A stretch of 40,892 nt of DNA, from IMG/VR virus record IMGVR_UViG_3300046499_000314, positions 1-40,892 of that record, one strand, 5' to 3'. The position numbers and the translations under genes were made by a program. Source of the DNA: a virus. The first letter of the stretch is position 1; the number at the start of each line of letters is the position of its first letter. The notes below the pieces were generated by a model. It had not been told where the DNA came from. It did no database searches and saw nothing but the letters and a program-made list of their open reading frames with translations. Positions 15,954 through 23,627 of this stretch are shown here, in pieces.

Positions 15954-16808
15954 TCACGATTTTTGCGAGGAGCGCCATTTCCGGTACTCGGCCATGCTCA
16001 TGTTTTCCGGGTTGCGCGCCGCTTCGGCCTTGCCGCCGACAGTGCGCACCGGAGCCGGCGCGTTGGTGTTTTGCTTCGTGGTGTTGGCCATGAACATCTG
16101 CTCGATGCGGCCGATTTCGCGAACTGCGGCGAGAGGGGTGAGCAATGCCAGCTCTTGCAGCTTTACCGGGTTCTTCGCCAGGAAGTAGGCGATGTCGGGG
16201 CCGTGGTCGGAGTCGATCACGGTTTCCACGATGTCCGGCCGCGCCGCCAGGGTCTGCTGCACGTGCGGCGTGGTCACCGCCTGCTGGTAGTCCTGGTAGC
16301 GGCCAGAGGCGTCGATCTCGCGTGCCTTGAACTGCTCTTGGCGCGCCTGTCGATCGATGGCCTGCTGGTGCTGCGACTGCTCCGCTTTCTCCTGCTGGGT
16401 TTGCTCTTGGGTGCGCTGAGTGAAGCGTTGCTCGGCCTGTTCCAGTACCCATGCATCGCGGTCAGCCAGGAACTGGTTCAAGTCCTGATAGTCAGCGATG
16501 TTGGGCGCCGGCTTCGGCGCTGCGGCGGGCTGGGACTGCTGGGCCTTTTCAGCCTGCTGCCGCCAGTGATCCGCTTGCCGTTGCGCTTCGTAGCGTTCGC
16601 GCGTCAGTTCGTCGATGCGCTTCTGGACCCCGCCTTTCTTGGGCGTGTCCTGCGGTTGCGCGTCCGGGTTGTTCGGTTCTGCGTTTGCGGGGGGCTGGGT
16701 ATCCGCGGGTTGGGCAGCCGGAGCCTGCAGCACCGCTGGCTGGCCGTTCGAGGCTTCGTCCGGCAGCTGGGTGTTGGCAGTGTCGATTACTTCCTGATCG
16801 AGTGGCAT
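15954..16808 (-). CDS. scaffolding protein
   Basis: About 284 residues starting at ATG 16808, with AAAGG upstream. It is very rich in Gln, Ala, Pro and Glu: a disordered N-terminus (to ~60), a charged coiled coil (QKRIDELTRERYEAQRQADHWRQQAEKAQQ), another helical block (residues ~110-160) and a short C-terminus with NMSMAEYRKWRSSQK. The small basic C-terminal helix and length agree with P22 gp8-type scaffolds, which nucleate coat assembly and then leave. Position between portal and coat is diagnostic. Confidence 0.75.
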   Translation of the reverse strand: MPLDQEVIDTANTQLPDEASNGQPAVLQAPAAQPADTQPPANAEPNNPDAQPQDTPKKGGVQKRIDELTRERYEAQRQADHWRQQAEKAQQSQPAAAPKPAPNIADYQDLNQFLADRDAWVLEQAEQRFTQRTQEQTQQEKAEQSQHQQAIDRQARQEQFKAREIDASGRYQDYQQAVTTPHVQQTLAARPDIVETVIDSDHGPDIAYFLAKNPVKLQELALLTPLAAVREIGRIEQMFMANTTKQNTNAPAPVRTVGGKAEAARNPENMSMAEYRKWRSSQKS

Positions 16809-16886
16809 GAATTGCACCTTTCGGCGTGGTTGGCCCTGTGTAACGCACAGGTACGGGACTACTGGAACTGCTCGGGCGCCTGTGGG

Positions 16887-18920
16887 TCAGGCGAAAAAAA
16901 AACCGCCTTGCGGCGGTTCTTGTGGAACTGGTAGCTGATCGGGCGGCGGCATCGGCGGCATGGGCTCCATCGCCTGCTGTTCGCCTGGCATCGGGCTTGG
17001 GGCGGTCAGGAGCTGCTGCACGGTCTGCATGACCAGCGCCTGCACCTGTTCGGGGCCCATGCCAGCGCCGACGACCTTGAGGCGGTTGGTTTCGGCGTTG
17101 TAGGCGTCGATCAGCAGCTTGCGCAGCTCGTTTTGCTTGTCGTCTTCGACCTGTTGCAGCTTCGTGCCGAGATCGACCAGCTGCTGGTGCATCGCCTGCA
17201 TCTGCTGCTGGGCGGCCTGCATTTCCGGGTTCTGGCCGTTGACCTGCGGCGGGAGCAGGGCTTGCAGGCGCTGCGCGATCTTGTCGGCGTCCGGCCAGTC
17301 CATGTTCTTGGCCAGCAGGTCGCCCAGGACCGGTGCGGCTGCCGGGTAAGCGCGCAGGAACTCGATCATCGAGGTGCGGATTTCCTCGCGTTGGGTGGTG
17401 AACGACGGGCCAGTCTTGACCACCACGTCGTATTTGCCGGTCGAGAGGTCGAAATTGCGCGCCTTGCCGTCCGGGCCCATGAACATCTTGTTGATGGTGA
17501 CGATCTGCGGCTGTTCGTCGGCGCCGAGAATGCGCACCACGCGCGCGGTGTCGTACACGTTCGGGATCAGGTCAACCAGAATGCGGCCGGCGTGCTGCAG
17601 CGAGCGCGAGAGGTTGTCCACGAAGTTGAAGGTGGAAACATCGCCCTCCTGCTTGCGCGCGGTGATGGCCACGCCGCTGGTTTCGTTCGACCTGGCGCCG
17701 AGGGAGGCGTCGTACAGGCCCATGACCGACTTCATATCGTCCGAGGCGTTCATTGCCTCCTGCAGTGCGCCGGCGGGCACGCCTGCGAAGGGCTGGCGCT
17801 GCGGCGGCATGCCGTTCGCTTCCGGCACAACGTCGTATTCGATGAACGAGTGCGACTTCGAGTTTGCGGTTGCCCACTTGGCCGAGGCGGTCTCGAACGC
17901 GCCAACGGGACCGATATACGGGGCTTTGGGCGCCAGCGCCACCAGTTCCGTGCTTGCGGTGCGCCAGTAGTTGAACATGCGCGCCGGATCTTTCGCGTGC
18001 CGCACGAGGCCCATCAGGTAGCGCTTGCCCTCAATGTTGATCTCTTCGCCCAGCACCGGAATGATCGGGATCCACTTGCCAGCCCACTTCGATGGGTCGC
18101 CGGCGAACTCCTGCCCGGTCATCATGTACTGCTTGACCTTCGGGCACAGCACATCGCGTTCGCGGGCCACCTTGATCTGCATCTGGTCGGCCAGCGCCTG
18201 GTTGAACTGGTCGGCGTACACGGTCGAGCCGTCCGAGAGCAGCAGCAGGCGGCGCTGCTCCTGATCGACGCGCCAGTACTCGGCCACGCGCACGAGGTCG
18301 CCGTCGTACCAGCCCTGCATCGACTCGCCCTTGCCGCCGCCTTGCACTGGCTTCGGGTCGAATCCGTACTTGGCCTTGAACTTCGACCGCTTGACCATTT
18401 CCGAGACGAAGCCGAACTGCGGGTTGAACAGGTCTTCGGGGTCGAGGTAGACCGTGAAAGCGTTCGCCACCTCCTTGATCTTGATGTCCTGCTCGAATGA
18501 AGCGTCGTTCGAGTACTCGGTCAGGATGCGAAAGTAGCCGAAGCCCATGGTGACAGCATCATCGAACGCGACGTCATAGGCCTTGTCGGCGTTGCTGGCG
18601 ACCTGGATGTTGCGGATCAGGCCGTTGAAGATTTCGGCCGTCTCCGGGTCGCCCTGGTCGTCCACGGGGCGCACGATGATCGATGGCTTGTTCATCCGCT
18701 GGTCGTTGATGACCTGCTTGAGGAACTGCGGCATGCGGTTGACCGTCAGGCACGGGCGCCCGTCAGCCTTGCGCGCCTCGATGTCGGCTTTGTGCCACTG
18801 CTCGCCCAGCTTGGCAAAGCGCTTGTCCTCGAGCGCGGCTTCGCGGTTCTCGCTTTCAGCGGTTTCCGCGACTTGCCATTGCTCGAGCGCGTCTTTCAGG
18901 ATGTCGTTGTCAGTTGCCAT
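16887..18920 (-). CDS. portal protein, P22 gp1-like
   Basis: 677 residues, close to the 725 of P22 gp1. The start MATDNDILKDALEQWQVAETAESENREAALEDKRF and the CLTVNRMPQFLKQVINDQRMNKPSI segment are typical of the P22-type portal family. The C-terminal ~130 residues form a long helical barrel-like region (QAAQQQMQAMHQQLVDLGTKLQQVEDD) and a Pro/Met-rich tail. The ring of twelve portals is the DNA entry channel and tail socket. The last codons are part of a transcription terminator (see 16894-16918). Confidence 0.85.
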   Translation of the reverse strand: MATDNDILKDALEQWQVAETAESENREAALEDKRFAKLGEQWHKADIEARKADGRPCLTVNRMPQFLKQVINDQRMNKPSIIVRPVDDQGDPETAEIFNGLIRNIQVASNADKAYDVAFDDAVTMGFGYFRILTEYSNDASFEQDIKIKEVANAFTVYLDPEDLFNPQFGFVSEMVKRSKFKAKYGFDPKPVQGGGKGESMQGWYDGDLVRVAEYWRVDQEQRRLLLLSDGSTVYADQFNQALADQMQIKVARERDVLCPKVKQYMMTGQEFAGDPSKWAGKWIPIIPVLGEEINIEGKRYLMGLVRHAKDPARMFNYWRTASTELVALAPKAPYIGPVGAFETASAKWATANSKSHSFIEYDVVPEANGMPPQRQPFAGVPAGALQEAMNASDDMKSVMGLYDASLGARSNETSGVAITARKQEGDVSTFNFVDNLSRSLQHAGRILVDLIPNVYDTARVVRILGADEQPQIVTINKMFMGPDGKARNFDLSTGKYDVVVKTGPSFTTQREEIRTSMIEFLRAYPAAAPVLGDLLAKNMDWPDADKIAQRLQALLPPQVNGQNPEMQAAQQQMQAMHQQLVDLGTKLQQVEDDKQNELRKLLIDAYNAETNRLKVVGAGMGPEQVQALVMQTVQQLLTAPSPMPGEQQAMEPMPPMPPPDQLPVPQEPPQGGFFFA
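16894..16918 (-). terminator. terminator inside the 3' end of the portal gene
   Basis: AACCGCC / GGCGGTT with a four-base loop is followed on the minus strand by nine T residues. The hairpin and T-run encode the last residues GGFFFA, so the terminator is inside the open reading frame and any message ending here would lack the final two codons and the stop. Confidence 0.7.
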
Positions 18921-18926
18921 GTAGGG

Positions 18927-20444
18927 TTATCCCATCCAGCTGCCAGAGGGTCGGCCTTTCGGTTTCGGGGATGCCGGCTTGGCTGGAGCGGCGAACGTGA
19001 GCACGAACGCATCAGCCCTGTCTGGCGACTTGCCGTACATCGCCTTGTATTCCTTTTTCGACTGCATGAGCAGTAACCCGTCCTTGTACTTGTACTTGAC
19101 CGACGCGAGCTGCGACCGCAACTCCCCACACTTCGGCATCGACACAGGCACATCAGCCAGATAGTCGCGTGCATCGCGCCACATCTTGGCCTTCAGGTTG
19201 TAGTTTTTGCCGTCCGACTGCCTGGCACCGGTGTGCACGCCGTGAACGTACTTGGCGTAACGCCCCGCCTTGAGCTGGTCGAAGCACGAGACGCCCGGGC
19301 CGTCGAGCTCGATCACGATGGCGCCGATTTGCCCGCCGGCCGCAACCAAGTCGTCGCATTCCGACTCGACCACTGCAGCGAGCTGTATGCCGTCCAGCCC
19401 GCGCCGGGTCACCTGGGGCAGGCTCAGGCGCCCGCGGCGCTTGTGGATCACGCTCTCGTCGTCACCGAAGTGCGCGGCATCCACGCCGACGATCCAATCC
19501 CCCAGCGGCTGCACGTCTGCGGGGCCGTTACCTTGCGCCGCCGCGATGCTGTCACCATGAATCCATGAATCCGACACCGACGCGTTGTAGTCGATATCGA
19601 TCTCCTGCGCCACGATTACCGGGTCCAGCGTCTCGCGCTGCTTCTGGTACCAGTCGTCGTCCTTGCGCGGGTCCTGGCGCCAGTGGAAGGTGAAGACCTT
19701 GACCTTGCCGCTGTGGCGCTTGCGGTAGAACGGGTTCCCGTTGCCGTTGACCGTGGAGAGGTCGATCTTGCAGTTCGAGGTCTGCGACAGTGCCGCGTCG
19801 ATCGCTTCCGGCCGCTCATAGAAGGCCGATTCGTCCTTGAAGTAGATCGAGGTTCGGTTACCGCGACCGATGTTATCGCCCGCCTCGCCCACGATAGCAG
19901 CGCCGTTCTCCGGGTTCAGGATGCGCATGTGCGGCGCGTGGCGCGCCTCGTTGTAGCCTGCCGGCCGGAACTCCGCAGGCAGCAGCGACACAAACTGGCG
20001 TACCTTCCAGAACAGCGACTTCGGGTCGCCCAGCTTGTCGACGTATTCTTCCTTGCGGCTACCGAAGCCGATCACCACTCCCGGGTAAAACGTCCACATC
20101 CAAACCGCGATGCCGACGCAAAGCCACGAAATGCCCATATCGCGCGACTTCTCGGCCAGCCCATCCTCGCGGCCCAGCCAGCGCTCGCGCACCCAGGCAA
20201 CGAACTCTTCTTGCTTCGGGAACAGCAGGAACGGGATTGTCGTCGGAAGGCCGATTTCCGCGTTACGCGGGTCGAACGTCATACCCCAGTCGTTGATGAA
20301 GTCGACCGGGTTGGCCTTGTAGTGCTCACGCAGGCCCGGGATCAGGCCGGGGTCGGTGCGTATCCGCTGCAGCCGCTCGGCGCGCATCGCGTAGATGCGC
20401 TCGTAGTCGGGAGCCTTGAAGTCGAACCACTCAGGCACCGCCAT
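18927..20444 (-). CDS. terminase large subunit
   Basis: 505 residues, the ATP-driven DNA packaging motor and nuclease. A Walker A-like EKSRDMGIS at ~98-106 (deviant, as in many phage terminases), a Walker B segment with Asp204-Glu205 in SIYFKDESAF, and an RNase-H-type nuclease with GVDAAHFGDD (Asp322), ELDGPGV (Asp381) and KSPDRADAF (Asp475/Asp478). It overlaps the small subunit by 14 bases. With P22-type head genes, headful packaging is likely but not shown by the sequence. Confidence 0.85.
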   Translation of the reverse strand: MAVPEWFDFKAPDYERIYAMRAERLQRIRTDPGLIPGLREHYKANPVDFINDWGMTFDPRNAEIGLPTTIPFLLFPKQEEFVAWVRERWLGREDGLAEKSRDMGISWLCVGIAVWMWTFYPGVVIGFGSRKEEYVDKLGDPKSLFWKVRQFVSLLPAEFRPAGYNEARHAPHMRILNPENGAAIVGEAGDNIGRGNRTSIYFKDESAFYERPEAIDAALSQTSNCKIDLSTVNGNGNPFYRKRHSGKVKVFTFHWRQDPRKDDDWYQKQRETLDPVIVAQEIDIDYNASVSDSWIHGDSIAAAQGNGPADVQPLGDWIVGVDAAHFGDDESVIHKRRGRLSLPQVTRRGLDGIQLAAVVESECDDLVAAGGQIGAIVIELDGPGVSCFDQLKAGRYAKYVHGVHTGARQSDGKNYNLKAKMWRDARDYLADVPVSMPKCGELRSQLASVKYKYKDGLLLMQSKKEYKAMYGKSPDRADAFVLTFAAPAKPASPKPKGRPSGSWMG

Positions 20445-20856
20445 CGATCATCCGCTTGTACGCCTCCTCGGCGGTAATGGTCACTGTGGACTCTGTCTTC
20501 ATCGGTGGCAGATCGTCGGCGCCGCCGTGTGCGACCTTCAGGCCGTATTGCTTCGGCTTCAGGCGCTGCGCGGCTTCGATGCGGGCATAGATGCGCAGCT
20601 TGGCTTTGGCGACAGCATCCTTGTCGGTCTTGCAGTTGTCGGCAATTTCAACGATTTCATCGAACTGCGTATCGATCTGGGCGCTCTTGGCAGCCTCGTA
20701 CATTGCGGCGAACAGCGGCTGCTCGCTCTTCCAGCGGAACACGGTCGCCTTGCTCGGCATATCCTTGCGCTTGCAGATGGTCGCGATGCTGTCGGTTGTC
20801 GAGGCCATCGCGGCGCAGAACTTGGCGGCCTGTTCGGGATCGTATGCAGCAGTCAT
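20431..20856 (-). CDS. terminase small subunit
   Basis: 141 residues from ATG 20856 (a TTG two codons upstream is the alternative). It has an N-terminal helix-turn-helix-like segment (TTDSIATICKRKDMPSKATVFRWKSEQPLFAAM), then helical regions (AAKSAQIDTQFDEIVEIADN...IYARIEAAQRLKPKQYG) and an acidic C-terminus. This is the build of phage terminase small subunits that recognise the packaging site. It precedes and overlaps the large-subunit gene. Confidence 0.75.
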   Translation of the reverse strand: MTAAYDPEQAAKFCAAMASTTDSIATICKRKDMPSKATVFRWKSEQPLFAAMYEAAKSAQIDTQFDEIVEIADNCKTDKDAVAKAKLRIYARIEAAQRLKPKQYGLKVAHGGADDLPPMKTESTVTITAEEAYKRMIDGGA

Positions 20857-20858
20857 CT

Positions 20859-21050
20859 TCAATTCTTCGCTTTCGGCACCAGCCTGACCATCGCCACCAA
20901 GTCCATGCCGCTCGTGCCGTAGCCCAGGTTGCGCAGGATCTGCATCGCCTCGGCACCGTCAGCCATCCGATGCGCGATCGAGGCCAGCGTGTCGGTGTCC
21001 TCGTTCATGACCGCGCGCTCGATGGCTGCGATGTAGGCGGCTGGCTGCAT
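20859..21050 (-). CDS. small protein of unknown function, first late gene
   Basis: 63 residues from ATG 21050, which has TGGAG nine bases upstream. An in-frame GTG at 21077 would start inside a terminator and is less likely. Sequence (QPAAYIAAIERAVMNEDTDTLASIAHRMADGAEAMQILRNLGYG...) is mostly helical. It is the first gene after the late control region and ends next to the small terminase start. Confidence 0.5.
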   Translation of the reverse strand: MQPAAYIAAIERAVMNEDTDTLASIAHRMADGAEAMQILRNLGYGTSGMDLVAMVRLVPKAKN

Positions 21051-21063
21051 TGCGGCTGCTCCA

Positions 21064-21102
21064 AAAAAAGCCGCCACCGCGGTGAAGCGGCAGCGGCCCG
21101 AG
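21064..21102 (-). terminator. late-leader terminator 2
   Basis: A GC-rich stem-loop (GCCGC ... GCGGC with an internal CACC/GGTG stem) is followed on the minus strand by seven T residues. It is the second of two terminators between the late promoter and the late genes. Confidence 0.6.
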
Positions 21103-21137
21103 TTGCCCTTGCTAAAGGGGCCTTGGGAGACCAGCAG

Positions 21138-21172
21138 AAAAGGAAAAGCCCCGCGTCATTGCTGAGCGGGGC
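21138..21172 (-). terminator. late-leader terminator 1
   Basis: GCCCCGC / GCGGGGC with an 11-base loop is followed on the minus strand by TTTTCCTTTT. It lies ~75-110 bases after the predicted late start, where lambdoid phages have tR'. Confidence 0.75.
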
Positions 21173-21185
21173 TTCTTTCCTCCAG

Positions 21186-21224
21186 AGACGCCGAGGGCTG
21201 CCATCAGGCACCCTCTACGCGTCT
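21186..21224 (-). promoter_or_regulatory. long hairpin in the late leader RNA
   Basis: AGACGC / GCGTCT outer arms enclose AGGG / CCCT and TGCC / GGCA inner pairs with a four-base loop TGAT. It is not followed by T residues, so it is not a terminator. It lies ~23 bases after the predicted late start and may take part in antitermination or pausing. Confidence 0.5.
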
Positions 21225-21253
21225 TGAAGGACGGAAATTAGTTGTCAGGGCGA

Positions 21254-21282
21254 AATGTAGCCCTAGTCTTGCGCATTGTCAA
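21254..21282 (-). promoter_or_regulatory. late promoter
   Basis: On the minus strand a perfect TTGACA (21277-21282) is separated by 17 bases from TACATT (21254-21259). Predicted start near 21247. The -35 overlaps the end of the Q-like gene, as lambdoid late promoters follow Q. Confidence 0.65.
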
Positions 21283-21676
21283 CAATCTTCTCGATTTCGG
21301 CCTTTGCCTCGACCAGGGCGCGGTTGAAATGCGACGACGGCCAGATGGGCATATCGAGCTTCCGGCAGATTGCACCCGGTGCCGCGTTCCAGACGTAGTG
21401 CATCCGCAACACGGTTCGGGAGCGGTAGGTCAGCCTTGCGCAGGCGCGCTCGACCAGCTTGGCGTCGGCGTAGTTCAGGCTGGACGACCGGCTCGCCTGG
21501 GCGCCGAACGACGCCGAGCGCATGCGGTCGATCACGATGGCGGTCATAACGAGCGGGCTGCCTCCACGCCTCCCGCCACGCGAATCGGTGCCGCGCGCTG
21601 TGACGCCGCCGCCACCGGTGCGGTAACACTTGCCCCAGTTCTCAAGTCGCGCGCCGATGTCCTTCGGTTGGGTCAA
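21263..21676 (-). CDS. Q-like late antiterminator
   Basis: 137 residues starting at TTG 21676, with GGAGG five bases upstream and the stop of the previous gene overlapping the start (TTGA). The N-terminal RLENWGKCYRTG agrees with the start of PF06530-type Q proteins (LEnWGrW...). The C-terminal half (DAKLVERACARLTYRSRTVLRMHYVWNAAPGAICRKLDM...FNRALVEAKAEIEKI) is the helical DNA-binding-like region of the same family. It is last in the early operon and next to the late promoter, as for Q. It would let polymerase read through late terminators. Confidence 0.6.
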   Translation of the reverse strand: MTQPKDIGARLENWGKCYRTGGGGVTARGTDSRGGRRGGSPLVMTAIVIDRMRSASFGAQASRSSSLNYADAKLVERACARLTYRSRTVLRMHYVWNAAPGAICRKLDMPIWPSSHFNRALVEAKAEIEKIVDNAQD

Positions 21677-21912
21677 GTCACCTCCCTGTGCCTGCGCTTG
21701 AGTGCTTCGAGGAACACAGCACAGGTTCGCTCGACCGGATCCGCGCCGCTGACGCTGCAGCCCGTGATCTCGTTCAGCCGCTCGCGCACCCGATCCAGCG
21801 GCAGCGGGCCGAGCTCGCGGTCGAGTTCGGGCATGTGCTCGGCTACCCATGCCTTGAGGGCTTGGCCGTTCGGGCCGCCCATCTTCCCGCGCAGGAGGTA
21901 GAACGGAATCAT
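21673..21912 (-). CDS. small protein of unknown function
   Basis: 79 residues; start overlaps the upstream stop (ATGA). Sequence MIPFYLLRGKMGGPNGQALKAWVAEHMPELDREL then a helical region with VRERLNEITGCSVSG and a basic end (LEALKRRHREVT). Small genes of this type are common between RusA and Q. No function recognised. Confidence 0.55.
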   Translation of the reverse strand: MIPFYLLRGKMGGPNGQALKAWVAEHMPELDRELGPLPLDRVRERLNEITGCSVSGADPVERTCAVFLEALKRRHREVT

Positions 21913-22118
21913 CCGATCCTCCGCACCTGCATCTCCGGCCGGCGGGCGCGCACGTCGGCAGCCATCGCCTGGGCCTTGTGCAGCTTGGCAACAGCGGGCG
22001 GGACGTAGGCGTTTTGCAGGCCGTAGGACGACAGGCGGTCGGCATACACAGGGTTGACTGTGTTAGCCAAGACTGCATTCATAGCCGCAAGGTGCATGTC
22101 CAGCACAGGATCGCTCAT
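21909..22118 (-). CDS. small protein of unknown function
   Basis: 69 residues, ATG 22118 preceded by GAGGGGGTG. Helical, with DMHLAAMNAVLANTVNPVYADRLSSYGLQNAYVPPAVAKLHKAQAMAADV and a basic C-terminus. Part of the overlapping chain of the early left operon. Role unknown. Confidence 0.5.
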   Translation of the reverse strand: MSDPVLDMHLAAMNAVLANTVNPVYADRLSSYGLQNAYVPPAVAKLHKAQAMAADVRARRPEMQVRRIG

Positions 22119-22128
22119 CGTCACCCCC

Positions 22129-22569
22129 TCAAACCAACTCAGCCTGCCGCTGCTCAACCGCCAGCGCCGTAATCGTCACCACCACGCGCGCTTCGCCATC
22201 CGGCTCCATGCGTTCAGCAGTGAGTCGCCTGACCCAGCGGTCGTCCTCGATGGCCACGTCCTTGAGCGAGTCGAGCAGCACCTTGTTGGCGTTGTCGATG
22301 TCGATGCAGCGCACGGTGTCGTCCCACGTCGGGCCGTCCTGGCGCATGCGCTTCTGCCAGTCCTGGGGCCGCGCGGGGTACAGCTTCACGTCCACGTGCA
22401 CGCGGCCGGTGATCGGCGCCAGTACGCCCTGGCTGCGGCACAGCGCGGCGACGTCGGCACGGAACTGCTTGGCCTCCTTGGTCGGCACGATGCTGATGTG
22501 CGCGCCGAGCTTGACCGGGCGCCAGTAGCGGTTCGCGCTGATCGGGTAGGGCAGGGTGAGCTGGATCAT
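22129..22569 (-). CDS. rusA: RusA-type Holliday junction resolvase
   Basis: 146 residues. The RusA pattern is present: a hydrophobic strand start (MIQLTLPYPISANRYWR), the acidic triad region Asp90/Asp92 with Asn93 and Lys96 in IDIDNANKVLLDSL (Asp100), and Asp109-Asp110 in IEDDRW. RusA cleaves four-way DNA junctions, here to debranch recombining or packaging DNA. It overlaps the upstream gene by 4 bases. Confidence 0.85.
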   Translation of the reverse strand: MIQLTLPYPISANRYWRPVKLGAHISIVPTKEAKQFRADVAALCRSQGVLAPITGRVHVDVKLYPARPQDWQKRMRQDGPTWDDTVRCIDIDNANKVLLDSLKDVAIEDDRWVRRLTAERMEPDGEARVVVTITALAVEQRQAELV

Positions 22570-22937
22570 GCGCACCCCGCACGCTTCGACCACGCCGGCT
22601 CATCGTCACGCGGGATGCGCCTCGGCGGCGGAACGTAGGTCGGGCGATCGAACACGCTGAACTGGTTGGGCAGGGCCACGCTGCCAATGCTCTCCTGCTT
22701 CGGGACCGTACTGCCTTCGCTTTCCAGCTCCTCGAAGCAGCGCTGCGTCAGGTCGTACTTGCCGTCAGCGCGCACTTCGAGATAGCCCTCGCTGACCGCT
22801 TTTTCGAGTGTAGCGAGCCTCTTGGCGTTACCGGTGCCGAAGTTGATGGCGGTGAACAGCTCTTCGCGCGTCTTTGGGCCTTGGTTGAAGACCAGAAGCG
22901 CGGCGCTGCGCGCTGCGGATGGGCGGGTCAGGTTCAT
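22566..22937 (-). CDS. winged-helix-like protein, unknown function
   Basis: 123 residues. Residues ~10-65 (AALLVFNQGPKTREELFTAINFGTGNAKRLATLEKAVSEGYLEV) read as a winged helix-turn-helix. The C-terminal third is Pro/Arg-rich and probably disordered. A DNA-binding or regulatory part in replication is likely, but unproven. Confidence 0.55.
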   Translation of the reverse strand: MNLTRPSAARSAALLVFNQGPKTREELFTAINFGTGNAKRLATLEKAVSEGYLEVRADGKYDLTQRCFEELESEGSTVPKQESIGSVALPNQFSVFDRPTYVPPPRRIPRDDEPAWSKRAGCA

Positions 22938-22992
22938 TTTTCGGACTCCCTTATCGTTGTTATCGCCCGGCGCGCGGCCGGGCTGGTGGTGG

Positions 22993-23575
22993 TCAGGCAG
23001 CTTTCTGCTGTGTCGTGTGCGCCCTGGCTTTACGCGCCACCTCTACCAGCCACACAGCCAGGGCATGGGGGGGTGTGTTCGCGCTCGGCCTTCGTCACGG
23101 ACGGCAGACGCGGGTAGTTCTTGGTTGGCCGGATGCAGTGCGTCGGCCGACCTTCGCGGCGCTGGATCGGCGGCAAGTCGTCAGGATGCACGCCGACGAT
23201 GTACAGCCAGGTCGCCTTCTCGGCGCGGTGGCCGAAGTGGAACTGGTCAATCGCCATCGTCCAGCCGCCGAACCGATCCGGCGCGCGACCCGGCCACGGC
23301 AGCAACTGGTCTCCCCAAAGCGTCGATTCTGCCGGGTGCTCCAGCACGCCGCCCCACTGCCGAACCTGCGCCACGGCGAACCGCGCCAGCGCCTTTTCGT
23401 CGTCGCGCGGCTTGGCGAACTGGCGCATCCGACCCCACGCCCGGCACGGCGGGTGCGCCACCACCGGCATGCCGCCGGCGAACGTGCGTGCATCCCGCTC
23501 GATGTCGAACACGTCGCATTCCGGTATGACCTTGTAGTTGCTGTCGGCCCTGGCGAACAAAACTGCGATGTTCAT
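22993..23575 (-). pseudogene. conserved phage protein with a frameshift in a C7 run
   Basis: The open frame 23030-23575 begins NIAVLFARADSNYKVIPECDVFDIERDARTFAGG and contains VAHPPCRAWGRMRQFAKPRDDEKALARF, a well-conserved phage protein of unknown function. After KAEREHTP the frame passes a run of seven C (minus strand, around 23066-23072) and then reads a short odd tail (CPGCVAGRGGA). One base fewer gives ALAVWLVEVARKARAHTTQQKAA, ending at 22993, which looks like the authentic end of this family (KAEREHTPxALAVWLVEVAR). So there is either a real one-base insertion, a slippage site or a sequencing error. Confidence 0.7.
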
Positions 23576-23627
23576 GTGGTCCTTTCAGGTTGGTACTGCA
23601 ATTGGCGCTCGCGCGCGAAATGGTCTC

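Noticed and set aside
16835-16851. CCTGTG / CACAGG inverted repeat ahead of the scaffold gene
   Set aside because: Short six-bp arms, no promoter or terminator next to it; no function can be supported.
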